A stretch of DNA of 64,000 nucleotides from Erythroxylum novogranatense (GCA_029891385.1 CM057224.1:2914001-2978000), one strand, 5' to 3'; counted from the first letter of the stretch, positions 23,600 to 35,817 are shown. Notes: a model not told the origin generated them from the sequence alone. Program-made: numbers and translations.

Positions 23600-24109
23600 C
23601 TAAAAACACTTCTCCATGAATCTAACAAAGTCATCGAAATCAATATTTCCGTTCCCATCCTTATTGATTGCCCTGATCTTCCTTTCACAGTTCATCACTT
23701 CTTGGGAGCCTGCCTTCTTCAAGCCGAGAGAGCACAGAACTCTCCGCAAATCCATGGCGTCTATAAGCCCATCTTTGTTCTCATCGAAGATATCAAAAGC
23801 TCCCTTTAGCTCTTCCAAGGTCGGCTCCTCAAGCTCAAACAGTCGTGAGACTTCACTTGCATTGTATCTTTCTTGAAGCTTGTCACCTTCTACGTCATAG
23901 AATAATTGTAGCCTGTCAAGCACCATGGTTATCTCTCCTACACTAACTTCTTTTTCTTCTCGTTTATGACTTGGATTTGGTTTTTGGGTCGATGGTGATC
24001 TGATCAAGACATGGAGTGACCTCAGGAAATGACTGAAAAGGTTAAGGAAAGTTGAGACAATACCAAATAGAGACATGTACGAGTGGAAGGTATGCATTGT
24101 TAGTAGCAA
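23600..24109 (-). CDS. CML: Calmodulin-like EF-hand protein, CML45/46-type
   Basis: An intact single-exon frame of 169 residues. Residues about 8-38 are hydrophobic (YMSLFGIVSTFLNLF...), as in the CML45/46 subgroup, suggesting a membrane anchor or signal anchor. A polar linker then leads to two EF-hands. The first loop, DENKDGLIDAMD near residues 107-118, is canonical up to its last position (D for E). The second, NKDGNGNIDFDD near 149-160, has Asn at loop position 1 and Asp at 12. The spacer RVLCSLGL between them is a family hallmark. The family acts as calcium sensors. The protein is slightly short for the subgroup (about 200). Start chosen as the first Met after a TATA box at 24161-24170; Met5 or Met12 are alternatives. 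The exact Arabidopsis orthologue is uncertain. Confidence 0.88.
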   Translation of the reverse strand: MLLTMHTFHSYMSLFGIVSTFLNLFSHFLRSLHVLIRSPSTQKPNPSHKREEKEVSVGEITMVLDRLQLFYDVEGDKLQERYNASEVSRLFELEEPTLEELKGAFDIFDENKDGLIDAMDLRRVLCSLGLKKAGSQEVMNCERKIRAINKDGNGNIDFDDFVRFMEKCF

Positions 24110-24160
24110 TCCTTTCGTGTTAGTCGTTAATGAAGAAGAAATGCTCCGAGACCGACTGCC

Positions 24161-24170
24161 TATATATAAT
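24161..24170 (-). promoter_or_regulatory. TATA box of the CML gene
   Basis: ATTATATATA on the minus strand, about 52 bases upstream of the ATG. This predicts a short 5' leader of roughly 25 bases. No other strong TATA-like motif lies nearer the start. Confidence 0.5.
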
Positions 24171-24329
24171 AAAGTTCATCAGAAACCATTGCTGGCAACG
24201 AGGACATTCGTATGTGAACTCTGAGAATCTTTGTGAAACATAAGAGGAAATAAAGTCGTCATTTACCTGAAGAGCGGCTTTCTTGTAAGCTTCAGACACT
24301 TCAATGTGAAGGTTCAAACGACTTGACAT

Positions 24330-25269
24330 TCAACATTACTTAAATATAAAAACAAGTTATAGAATGAACAAACTGATCACCTTTAGAAAACTTGTACATG
24401 ACAGATTGTTGGAAACTATTATTCCCCCAAAAAGTGGGAGATTTTGGCATTCAAGAACATTGGTTAAGAAACATCCGGAGACTCGTTCAACCTTATAAAT
24501 TCGTCAGCAAGTAAGAATTTGTCGATGGCGTGTAAACATACAGAGATGTGAAAACGATGAAAAGGTGCTTAGCAGAATATAATTTATGTTAGTCTTCTTT
24601 CCAAGTCTTAGTAGTTGCAATTAAATTCAGGTCTTTAGAATCTCTTATTTGACAATTATTTCTTTATTGTAAAATTGAACAATTCAGTTTTTCAAAAACT
24701 TATGAACGTAATTTAATTTAGATAAAGATAATAAAGTGAACCAATAAATAATCTAAATTAATATATCAAAATTTATGTAAAAATAGATCCCAATTAGTAT
24801 AGACCAAGGTTTTCTGTCCATAAGATTTTTAAAATTTAAATTATATTTTCAGCTTCTTCTTGTTTTTATTGTATGAAAATAGTATATATGAGCGCAGAAC
24901 TAATATTTATTATATTTTTTATTATTAAATCAAATTTTATTTGAAATTTATATATTTTAAAATATATTTTAAATTTAATTATATTTATTAATAATTATTA
25001 AATTAATTTTATAAATTAAATTAAAATTGTGATTATTATTTATTATTATTATTTTAAAAATAGAATTAAAATATACAATACAACTGTACAATATAATAAT
25101 AAATTATTATGTAACTTATTAATATCATGTATCGTTTTAGATAATTTTTTAAATTTATGAAATAATTATTAATTAATTAATATAATTATTATCTAAAACG
25201 ATAACTGATATTAATAGGTATAAAAAAGGGGGAAATAGGTATAAAACGATAACCGATATCTAAAACGAT
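24330..25269. other. Upstream region of CML and very AT-rich spacer
   Basis: No gene recognised. 24880-25200 is extremely AT-rich with ATTATTTATTATTATT-like stretches. The phrase AAAACGATAACYGATAT occurs three times at about 25195-25275 immediately before the SINE. Confidence 0.45.
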
Positions 25270-25705
25270 AACGAGTGGTAGACCAATTGGTCCAAATTCT
25301 TCACTTAAGGCTCTCCTCTCCAAGGAGGTCTTGAGTTCGAGTCACGCCAAAGGAGGGGAAATAAACATGTTTCTTATTAATGATCCTCTAGCCTCCTGGG
25401 TAAAGCTCCTTGATCGGATCAATTACGGACGCTTCGCTTCCAACGGCAGTGTGGGAGTTGGAGCTGCCAGGAAACTTGAGGCTGATGGAAACTTGATGTT
25501 GAGCAGAGGGGAGCCAGTGATCAATCATCAGTTAAACAATCTAGAGTGTGAAGACTCGCAAGCAGGTCAGAAGTGTCTGATTCTTAGGAACTCGAGGATC
25601 TTGAGGTTCTAGATTTACATCCTCTAAATTCTTAGGGTGGAGTCGTAGGAGTGTAAGATTAGTTTGAGTAAGTTAGGATACCTAATGTAATTAAAAAAAA
25701 AAAAA
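25270..25705 (+). mobile_element. Candidate tRNA-derived SINE, unusually long
   Basis: The head has a box-A-like GTGGTAGACCAATTGG (25275-25290) and a box-B-like GAGTTCGAGTC (25333-25343) at tRNA-like spacing. The unit ends in a 13-base poly(A) (25693-25705). About 436 bp is long for a plant SINE, so it may be composite or carry a LINE-type 3' tail. A 93-codon frame inside it (25331-25612) matches no family and reads through the promoter boxes, so I do not call it a gene. Confidence 0.55.
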
Positions 25706-26900
25706 TGGGGAAAGTTCTCGTCAAAACTCCCATTTTGAGAACCGAGGACTTCGCGTGCTCCGAGAAGGGAACAGATGCTTACGAAAGCTCGTGGTGATGT
25801 CAGATTTGAACAAAACCAACTTCTTAAGCATCTTTTCTTCACAGTAATGCAAACGAAATTGCGCATGTAGGCATTTCAACGGAATTGACTGGAGATTGGT
25901 ATAGCGGTAAGCTTTGGGCTTGAGGACTAATTCTCCTCGTAAATTTATCTGACTCTTAGCAAAAATTAGTTCAAATATAAATGATTTAAAGATATTTTTT
26001 TATAATTACTTTGTAAATAACTAAAAAATTATTGAATTTTATAAATATTACTTTTAATTTATTAAAATATATAAATCATAAATTATTATACACAATTTAA
26101 TGATTCAATTAATACACAGTTAAAAAGTAATATTTACTACATATGTTATTGTTATAAACAATATATAATTTACAATTAAAAGTAATTATCTTTTGACATG
26201 CAAAATAAATTTACGAATAAAATATGTTTTTGAAGCATATAAAATTTCAAGTTCGTTGCATTATAACATGTCAATAAAAATATAGGGTAAGATTCTTATT
26301 AATGATAACTTACATTAGTTGAAGTTAATTACTTTATTAAGTATAAATGTTACGGGAGAAAGTTGAGCTCCAGGAGCTGTAGACAACTAATCATCCACTT
26401 TAATTTAATTTGTTTGCTGGATACTAAGCTTTACTCGGATCATAGTGTATAAGTTCATAATTTTGATATTTACTTTCTGTTTTCTTTTGATTTCTTTTTT
26501 TCTTCCCTCTACTTTGTCCTATGTATAGGTATATGTTGGGATGAGTCGGGCCCAAGGCCCAAGCTAGAGTGGGCATATGAGGATTGTAGCTCAATCTAGT
26601 CCAGATTAGCTCGACTTTTTTAAAATATTATTTTATGAAAATTTTAACATAAATTTATTTAATTGAAGATATAATATGATAAATTTAATTAATTGAAGTT
26701 ATAAATTTAAATTGATCAATTAAAATTAAGATCCAGATGCTATTGAGTTCGATCACTATACAACACATTATATATGATATTAACTTCTTCCATCTTATAT
26801 CTCAGGTTCAACACAAATATGATTGCAATAGTATATCCGGCCATATATTAATAAGAATTTAACTTTTCCATCATCTACTTTGTCATAACTAGAATAACCT
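25706..26900. other. AT-rich intergenic DNA
   Basis: No gene recognised. A GGCCCAAGGCCCAAGCTAGAG phrase near 26549-26570 hints at an old transposon fragment but is not enough to classify. Confidence 0.4.
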
Positions 26901-28190
26901 CATTGCAGTTAAACATTCAATCAGATAAAACTTTCTTTATCTTGCACATAATACTAAAACAACAATACAAAGTTGGATATTTTGTTCCCAAAAACAATTC
27001 ACTCGTAGTATAAAATAATTTCATCTTTGTAAAAATTCTCTGGCCAACTACCATTGGTCTTCTGTAGACGTGCAAGTGTACTGAGAATCTGTTTTCCTCA
27101 TTTTAGTAAACACATCATCATATTGAATTCTAAACTCCAACATCTTAAAAGTTGATTTCTATTTAGTTAGATAATCCAAAACCAACTTCTTCGGACCCGA
27201 ATTGCATAGTAGTCATACATTTTCTTTAAGTTTCTTAAAATTTTCAGGTGTTGCATCTCTAATATACTATATTATTTCAAATCGAATCTATTTCTTCCTT
27301 TTTCATCTTTAACCCAACCTTTACAATCAAAATCATAATATATGCAAAATAATGCATATGGAATAATCTTCCACTAGCCAACAAACTCTCAAACTTGTAT
27401 CTCATTCTTTAACTTTTCAATCATAGCATCACTCGTGCTACAATTGTTGATTGATGTGGTGGATAATTTGGTGTTGATATTCCAATCTATCAACCAATCT
27501 CTCATCACGGTTGTCGATCTTTCACTTTTAAGTGGTATTGGAACATAAATGAACCTACCATATACAAATATGACTAATATCAATCATAATATAATAAAAA
27601 AGTAAATAATAACAATATTAAAGAATATAAATTACTTCATAAGTTTATTGCATAAAGTCTAGTCATTGTTAATATAATGTAACATCACCACCATATAACC
27701 CTCTTTTAGTTGTTGACTATCCATATGTCTATTGTAATGACAATTTGACCTTTAATACTTGACAATATTCTTATAATTTCTTTCTTCTTATCCTTGTATA
27801 TTTTCATAATTTCCTTCTTCTTATCCTCATATATCTTCATAATTTCCTTCTTGACCGTATTCGAGTTATAACCTTAAAGGTTAGTTGTTGTAAGTTGCAA
27901 AACATCCTAAATCTTTTAGTATTTACTGTAGATAGTGGATGTTTATCACCAATTATGATAGAAGTATTAAAAAATCTTGATTTATTGTTGAGATAAGATG
28001 TTGTAGTCATTTTATTCTTTCCTCTTATAAGGTCAAGATTAAAAAATGTTTGACCTCTTAAAACAATATTTTCCTATTACACAAATCTACATGTCTTTTA
28101 AAATGAAGGGTTCCACCTATTAAGCTCCTGATCAATATCTTGTAATAACACTTACATTCGTCTTTTTCTACTCTGTCCATTTATCTAGTC
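26900..28190 (-). pseudogene. hAT transposase relic, ricesleeper/Ac type
   Basis: Minus-strand pieces in family order with many stops. Around 28000-27900 reads IIGDKHPLSTVNTKRFRMFC (family: HExPLSxVExxGFRxF). Around 27830-27650 reads VKLSLQ-TYG ... TKRGLYGGDVTLH, which matches the family region LTTDLWTS...GYMVVTAHF. 27583-27389 encodes FIYVPIPLKSE ... WLIDWNINTKLSTTSINNC, where the family has W-x-I-D-x-K-L-S-x-x-x-x-D-N-x-x-x-N-D. There Ser replaces the acidic N/D region (STSDAM). Nothing is translatable as one protein. It is a long-dead element, distinct from the DUF659-type hAT at 40.7-43.6 kb. Confidence 0.7.
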
Positions 28191-28689
28191 TTATTGAAAC
28201 GATTTTGAACTTCATTTTTTAATTGACCTAGACTTGTAACTTTACTTAGTACGTGATTATAAGTTTCCACTTTTGTACCGGATTACAACTCTCCATTAAA
28301 GAAATATGCTTATCTGTCTGAAACAATCAAACAATCAACATATAAATATATATATTATTCATAATTGATAATTCATGTCACACAAAGCAAAAGTGTTTTT
28401 ATTTTTGTGGACTTAAAAGATCACATCTATATGACCATATATGTCATATAATCATACTTACACGGTCACATACATGAGCATGTATATAATCGTGTAAGTT
28501 CTCGAAACTTCACACTCACAGTCAATTACATAGCCATATAAATGCTCGTGTATGTGACAATATAATTATGTGAAAACACCCTTCAAACGGTAACAATCTT
28601 AGAAATTTTAGTATTCTAAAAATTCAATCTTCAATCAAAAGATTCAAAACTAGAATACAATAAAGAAACTTTACCTTGATAGGTGAGTG

Positions 28690-28925
28690 ACAAAAAAGCA
28701 AAAAAAGACAACAGCGAAGTGGTAGGAAAGTGGGGCAGCGGGGTGGCACAATGAAGGGGTCACGAGAGGGATTGCGAAGACTGGAAAAGGAAGACGAAGG
28801 ATATGGAGGAAAGCAAAGTGGGTGACAGACTGATCAGAGAGAGAGAGAGAGACTGAAGTCTAAAGATAAAGGAAGAAAACGACACAGGAGAGGGAGAAAA
28901 GATAGGAAAAAAACAATGTCGTTTT
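28690..28925 (-). other. Purine-rich, GC-richer leader of the ricesleeper-type hAT relic
   Basis: A locally GC-rich, GA-rich block including a (GA)n microsatellite around 28838-28855, just beyond the transposase fragments. It corresponds in position to the GC-rich leaders near 6300-6720 and 45960-46260. No frame is supported. Confidence 0.4.
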
Positions 28926-30138
28926 ATTTCGTCATAAACAAAATACTTAGCTTATAAGCAAAATGACATCTTTTAAATTTCAAAACCTATCAATCTTCGT
29001 ACTAAATTCAGCTCAATTTTTTGGATATTTAAGATAGATGAATGAGTCTTCTTTTATAACTTAAGAAGACTTCTCCACCTTTATATTTCTTCCATATAAG
29101 AATACGTCATAACGTTAATAGCCGAACCAAAGCTCAAATGTCATCCCTATGTATACATATATAGGCTTGACTTTTCTTCTAAGTATGTATATAAATACAA
29201 ATTTCGTTGCCTTTTTCTTTCCTTGTAAAAATGAATTAAAATTTCTTTTTTAAAAAAAAGAGTTTACTTAATATGCAAGAATATCTCTCTTTGCTTATAG
29301 AATGGATAGCTTACCATGGCATCTGGTCAGACTGATGTAAAGTTCATTGGCAGAATCGAAGAAGCTTGTGCTGCACATTCATCCCTTACAATGACTAGTG
29401 CATCCACGTGAACCATTCCCTCTAAATTAAAATTGTTTATCATAAGAAGATAAGGAAGTGGCATGGCTGACTTTGAAGCTCATTTGCCTTTTAAAGGGGC
29501 CGGGTGACACTTGCTTCTTTAATTATGCTCTTTTTCACTATAGAATCTTCCATAATTATTTTTTTAGGTGTCTATTTTATGAAGTCTTATATATATGTGT
29601 TGATTTATGTTTTCAGATACCAAAATAACTTTTAAAATCCCAAGATTTCAAGCACTAATCCCCTTGAGCCACCCTTAACAAGCAGAATAATCAATATAGG
29701 TTGCATAAGGGTCAGCCTTATCTTTAACTGAAGTAACGAGACAGATGGTTCTGAGATAGGGGTTTAGTGGATTTCCATAGTGCGTAAGACTAATGCATTC
29801 CACATATATTACATAAGGTTACTTGGGACAAGCCAGTTAAAGGCTACCTAAAGGGTTGATGTTAACATGCAACAAAGAAAATGTTCTCCAAGGATAACCA
29901 CAAGCTAGGGGGGAAATCTTAGATAGGGTTTCCATCATGCAAATGTGGAACTTCATATAGTAATAATATTAAAAAGAAAAAAAAAAGAAAAGGTTCTTTA
30001 AACGTCAAAATCATTAGTTCTTAGGATGAAAATAGAAAAAGATGGTTCAACTGGATGGAGTTTTAGTGGGAGTTGCTGCAAATGCTCTCGTTAGATGCAT
30101 CATAGTTTGCTTTCGTCATAGAGAGGTTGGTAACAACC
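28926..30138. other. Intergenic DNA, nothing recognised
   Basis: AT-rich sequence without a supported gene. 29640-29950 is of more even composition, but I could not match it to a family on either strand. Confidence 0.4.
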
Positions 30139-30519
30139 TATGTAGCACGGACACGGCAAAATGGAGCCGTGTTTCTTGTCTGACACTTACTAATACACGG
30201 TGACACAATTTCATACGTATACAGAGATCGCTTTCGGATATTCTTAATGAAAATATGTTCCATGAATATATCTTCCATGTTTTTTGAGAGAACTTATAAA
30301 GCACTAAATATCTATAAACTATCAAGATGTTGGAAGTCTTGAAACACATCAATCAATATATATTATATTATGAATTCTGAATTTTTTTTTAATTCTAAAT
30401 TTTATAATATATATATATATGTCATGTCTGTGTCCACTAAATTTTAATAATTGATGTGTCCTCGTGTTGCGTGTCTGTATCCGTATCGTGTCGCGTGTCG
30501 CGTGTCCGTATTTATACTT
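30139..30519. mobile_element. Candidate MITE with CGTGTC subterminal repeats
   Basis: The left end TATGTAGCACGGACACGG resembles the reverse complement of the right end, AAGTATAAATACGGACACGCG, imperfectly over about 18 bp. Both ends are dense in CGTGTC/GACACG motifs (GTGTCGCGTGTCGCGTGTCC on the right). About 381 bp. No clean 8-bp target duplication was seen, so the family (probably hAT-like) is tentative. Confidence 0.45.
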
Positions 30520-31969
30520 CTTAAGTACAATTGATAATGCTGAAATAAGGATCTTCTAATTGGAAAAAGGTAAAGAATAAGAATAGGAATAGTACCTAAG
30601 TCTTTTTTACAAGTTTTTTTTAATTTTAAAGGTTGAAATTTCAAATCACTTTAAAATATAATTAATTGTGAATAATTTTAAAAAATTATAAAATTGAATT
30701 GAATTGAACCCGGTTTTACTAAAATATAAAATTTATAGACTATTGTGTACATTTTTTATGTTTTAAAACCATATCGAAACTTAAAACGGTAAGATAAAAG
30801 TTTAAAGTTTAAAAGATTCAACTGATATTAGATCATCATAAAACCTACTAAAGATTAAATAAAAAAGAATTTGAAATATGATTTATGGAAATGGTCCTTA
30901 CCTATTAAAAATTGAAGTTTAATTGAAAAGGATATTATTAAATAAAAATTAATTGATTTATTTTAATTTATAAAATTTACTAATTTAAAAATTAACCGAT
31001 TAATTAATAAATTGATCGATTTTTAACAATAAGAGTTATTAAAATAACTCAAACTTAAAAGTTAAAAATCAAATCGAATATTTAGACGATTTAAAATTTT
31101 TACAGTTAAATCGGTCAAAATGAACAAGATATTAAAAAAAAAAAGGAATAGGAATAAGGAAAAGAATATCTGTTGTCAATGCCATATAGAAGCAAAAGGA
31201 GCAGAAGAGAAATTGAAAAATAAATAGAAGATTTATGTGGTGCAATCTCTGACAGAGAGGAAGGTGTTCACATGGGTTGGGTCCCAAAACCAGCAAGAGG
31301 AATGGACACCTAGTGTTAATACCAACAATGAAATGTCTGAAGGTTTCACTTTCAATCTATCCACTATCCACCTGGTTTTGATTCATAGAGGCCATGGAAG
31401 ATACATATCAAGTTGGCAATATGGTTGGCTATTAGGATATGTTTTTATTTCACTTGTAGACAAGGAAGAAATAGTTGAAAAAGATAGTGAGACAAGGACG
31501 GCCAAAAAGAAAAGATGGAACCTTTTCCCTCGTGTTTCCAGCTTTTACATATCGTTGGCTGGGTTCATTGAGGATTGAAAGAGAAAGAAGCTTGGAATAA
31601 ACATATATGCATGAAACTTCAAGTTTATCTCAAAATTTGTGGGCCTGCAGGTGCTTTTTCCAGTTCCCACCATGATCTAAATCTCCATTAAAAAATGGCA
31701 TACTGAGCTAAGGAATAATATCTTTCACTGAACTTCCATCTTGAGGCTGCAAATCCCATTTCCTGTGTCATCTCACCTTTTACGTCAGGAGTTATAAGAT
31801 TTTGACACGAATTGCAGAACAGAATTTATGCAATACTCATCCGATATGTGGAATCTGTGAAAATTTTTCATGGGATGGTTGAAGGCTATCAGATGAACTC
31901 GCTAGTATTTGGAAAAGCTTGAGAGGGAATCAGGGGCAAGAATCTGCAAGATTCCAATGCTTTTATGAG
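30520..31969. other. Intergenic region downstream of the CDF gene
   Basis: AT-rich, with no supported gene. A 113-codon plus-strand frame at 31237-31578 has no recognisable domain. The 3' end of the CDF transcript is expected near 31950. Confidence 0.4.
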
Positions 31970-31975
31970 TTTATT
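31970..31975 (-). terminator. Candidate polyadenylation signal of the CDF gene
   Basis: AATAAA on the minus strand, 242 bases after the CDF stop codon. The distance fits a plant 3' untranslated region. Confidence 0.45.
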
Positions 31976-32216
31976 CAATTTGTTACATCCAGGAATCTCT
32001 TTGATTTGGAGGTATATATGTCATATGTACAAGTTACTAGAAGAGACCATCTCAGGAAGAGACCTCATCTTAGAATTACACAGATTAAAATATAGTAGCT
32101 ACCGTGATCCATAGTTAGAGATTGCTATCTCTGCTCTCCTACAACGTGAAAGAAGGTTAAAACCTCAATTCTCTGTTTCTCAACCGCATTAGAGTGCTAG
32201 TGCTCAGACATTGCTC

Positions 32217-34501
32217 TTATGTTCTCTCATGGAAGTTTAGGGACCGACACCAAGCTGCAGGGTTGGCTAGAAGAACAGATGTCTCGGAGGACCCTTTGCA
32301 ATCTGCGATTCCAGTTCTTGATTGGAAGCCCTTAAACAAGTCTACTCCATTGGTAGAACTTGACCTATCATTCTTAATGCCAAGTGTTGCCCATATAGAG
32401 CTCTTTGCAGCTTCATTTGGATCATCGATCCTCAAGGTCTTTGGGACCACAACACTTTTGTTCGAACTATTACCAGTTCCAGAGGACTGCTCTGAGTGAG
32501 ATGGGTTAAGAAGATTACCATCTCTTGAATGTTTTCCCAATCGAGACGTGGGGTTAGAGCTTGGTGGACAAGGTTGTGGAAGAGAGAGATGTGCAGAAAC
32601 ACTTTGAACAGTAGAGCCCCGATGAATTGGCGCTGGGTAAAATGGCACCGGAAATCCTGAAGAGCTCAGAGTAGTTTGAGACTTCACAGTGTTCCATGGA
32701 CATGCCCAAGCAGGACCAGGGAAACATGGTACCTGAACAGGAAAGCCATGATAGTCCTCGCCATTTGCTTCTTGGGAAACACCATTGCATCTCCGGTCCA
32801 ACGAATTCGAAGCTGTCACTGATGATCCACTTGAATTTTCTTCCCCATTATCTGCCATCCCTCCACAAGAAAAAATGAATCTATTTTGATCAGCTACGTG
32901 ATACCCGTTTCGAACACCGTTTGCTGTCTTCTTTGAGAGGTTCAAAATAGAAGCAACAGACTCGCCGAGAGGAGAATTAGAGCCAAAGTTAAGAACAGTC
33001 CCATTGTTTCCCCAGCAGTAGTTGTGAATTCCATTAATTGGATGAACCTGAGCTGTTTGGAGACCTTTTGAGACTATTATTTGACGATAATGTGAAGCAG
33101 AAGAGCTCTTGCTCTTTCGCCGACCAGCACCCACGGGCACATTCCTCATGTTACCACCTGCAGTCCAGTATCTTTGACAGCTTTTGCAGAAATGGCGAGG
33201 CTGGTTAACGTTGTAGTTGTTGTAATAACAGAATTTGGTGTCCATGCTATTGCAACGCGGGCAAGGAAGTATTTTGTCAGGCTTCTTTAAACTCTTCTCA
33301 CTTTGGTCAATCTTTTTAGAGCTTTTCAATGATGAAGTTTCTCTTTCCACTGATGGAGTCTTCGGGTTTTCACTAGTGCCTGATGATGCCGTTTGATTTC
33401 CCGAGTCCTCCATTAATGGATTCGACGTACCGTCTTCCTGGTGATCATCTTTGATTTCTTCCCCTGTTGGCTCCTGAAATACCAAACGCAAAATTCCATG
33501 AAAATATGGAAGCTGGAAAAGAGATAGTGCACGACTGATTGCAAAATTCAACTTCATGTGGAAATTGGAATAGATAATATAGTAAAAATATTTTAAATAA
33601 TTTTTCTTAGATGATCAAGATCATGAAAATTTTCCACTTATGAGAACGAAAAATCGTTTTAGGCAGTGGAAAAGTTAGAATTGGTCTAATCCTTTTCCCA
33701 AAAACAGGGCAGTTTAATCACTCCATGACAAAAAGATCAGCCTAGCTTGGAAACTATCAGAAAACTAATCACCAGCCTAGCGGAGACAAGAAAAGTTCTT
33801 GACTGCTTCATCAATCAGCCGAATTATTTGAATACTTGACTGTCCTCAGGCAAATTGGGAGATGCAGAATAAGAACAGTACAGTTCCATCAACAGTAAGA
33901 ATTTCAAGCTTCCAGAAACAAAAGTAACTGAAAAACTCTGATACGTTTAGGAAACTTCTGTCGTTGGAGCCGCAAAGTAACTTTCTTGGAGTTGAAGGAA
34001 AGATATATTACTCAGAAAGTACAGAACAAGAGACGAAATTGAATGGAAAGATAAGAGAAAGAAAGAGAGAGATTCGCTTGCTCAATCCCATACATTAAGG
34101 AAGAGCCTAAAATGAAGCATCAACCATTGTCCTGTATCCTCAGGACTATTCATATTACAAACAAAACTAAGATCGACCCATCAACAACTCCTCCATTTGG
34201 AGAAATGGGTTGTCCTCTGAATCACAGATAGCACGCAAAGATGTCAACTTGAGTACACGAAAACAGACCAAAAAGTGTATAAGAAACAACTACATACCTT
34301 ACAACCATCTTGCTCTTCCACTTCCTTCTCTTCGGACAAGTTTTCTCGTAAGCAAGTCGTGTTGCTAAAACCCCCGTTTTCAAGTGCTCCTGAGCAGCGA
34401 GTGTACTGATCAGCACAACATCCATCCTCCTGTAAGTTGAGTGGCAACACAGGAATGGTCTTGCCAAAAAGTTTTATCGCAGAGTCTTTGAAATCAGGCA
34501 T
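32217..34501 (-). CDS. CDF: Cyclic DOF factor (CDF) transcription factor, two exons
   Basis: Exon 1 is 34501-34298 (68 codons); a phase-0 intron 34297-33474 has AAG|GTATGT donor and TTTCAG acceptor; exon 2 is 33473-32217. The product is 486 residues, normal for CDFs. N-terminal [10 protein letters not shown] is the conserved CDF motif. The Dof zinc finger ([20 protein letters not shown] ... CKSCQRYW) has all four zinc cysteines. C-terminal blocks [26 protein letters not shown] and LLANPAA are CDF-specific. In Arabidopsis they mediate FKF1/GI contact and degradation, and the N-terminus recruits TOPLESS. The family represses CO and FT and binds AAAG sites in the nucleus. Start chosen at [13 protein letters not shown] because family members begin just before this motif. 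CDF1, 2 or 3 cannot be distinguished by eye. Confidence 0.95.
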
Positions 34502-34847
34502 TCTCTCTTCTTGCTCCTGCAGTAACGATTGACACAAACAAATAGCGTTCCTGAGTGGTTGAAGTCCTAGTTAAGATTGTCGTGTCTAGGTTCCGGTCTG
34601 ACTTTGAGGTGGTGCAGGTGAAATTTAAGCATGAAGAGCGACTATATGGTGGGGGACGCCACATCAGACACGGGAAGGGGACTGTGAGCCACAAGTTTAT
34701 GTGGCCTTTGAGATCTTTCGTTCTGTTTGATTCCCCACATTTGCTTGTAAAGATAGTGCTCCATTGTCCCCCGCCTTTACCTTTGCCAAGTAAGCAATTT
34801 TGATTCACTTCTTTTCTCGCCTTTTTTGACCGCCAATTGGATCTCAA
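34502..34847 (-). promoter_or_regulatory. 5' leader/promoter of CDF with an overlapping upstream frame
   Basis: An open 117-codon frame on the minus strand starts at 34847 and stops at 34494, overlapping the CDF start by a few bases (AATGCCTGA contains both the ATG and the uORF TGA). If the transcript starts above 34847 this would be a large upstream ORF. If the start is lower, it is just open DNA. The TATA position is unclear. Confidence 0.3.
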
Positions 34848-35817
34848 GTTTGAAGTAGCATAACAAAATTATATTTATAAAAATTTAGTTTAATTTAACT
34901 TTTATTTCCTACTTTTAGTTTTTTAATAAAAATTGATATAATTATCGATGTTACTGTAATAATGTTAATAATAAATAAAATTATCTAATTTTATAAATTA
35001 AAGAAAATAAATTTATTTAAATTTTATACGATATTTATGAATAAATTTAGTAAAATTTAAATAATTAAAATTATATGCTAATATTTTTGTTAATGCATAT
35101 TTTATTTTTAAATTTTATGTATTTTCATATATTTTAAATTTAAATATATTTGCTAAATAATTAAATTATATTAATCAAAATATTATTAGCAATTAATATT
35201 AAATAATATTTTAATTGATGATGAATCAGATTATAACCAAAATAGAAACTAAAGTTTAATTTTACGATTTTTATAAATTATAAAAAATTAGAGGAACTAA
35301 CAAAACCTTTTATTGAATTTTAAAATGAAAACAAAAAATCCAAAAACTTGCAGTAAACAAACAAGCCCCTAATAATTAACAGCAGATTTTCTCGTCTCAT
35401 CTTTTTCAATGTAAATCAATCTTAGTTAAATTGAAATGATTGTTTTTTTTAATAAAAAAATGAAGGCCGCCATCTTTTAAATGTGTGTTAAGTAAATCTT
35501 ATAATTGACATAATAACCTGTAAATTACGCTAATCGAATATTTAGTAAATCCTATACGACAAACTCAACCGAGAGAACTGAATCAGAAGAATTTGAATAC
35601 AAAACTTTTAGACCCTGTCCCCCCTACTGGACCACCCTGATTGTAATTATTGTTAGACGACCTCTTCTAATTGTATCCTCAAGGTTTAGGAAACATGAGT
35701 AAAGAATGTCAAAGCGTGCCCCTTCCGTCACTCTATTATGCATTCACATGATTGAAACCTACTCTCTTTTTTTCCTCTTTTGAGTTGTTATAATTCTTCA
35801 TGATACTCTGATGTTAT
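34848..35817. other. AT-rich intergenic DNA upstream of CDF
   Basis: Very AT-rich (34860-35340) and without recognisable genes. It may contain distal CDF promoter sequence; no clear evening element was noticed. Confidence 0.4.

Noticed and set aside
25331..25612. 93-codon frame with protein-like composition
   Set aside because: It lies inside a SINE-like unit and spans its box B; no domain recognised.
25880..25935. tRNA-like phrase TGGTATAGCGGTAAGC
   Set aside because: No matching acceptor, anticodon or T arms could be folded around it.
31237..31578. 113-codon plus-strand frame downstream of CDF, considered as an antisense regulator
   Set aside because: No domain, no splice or promoter support, and not overlapping the CDF exons.
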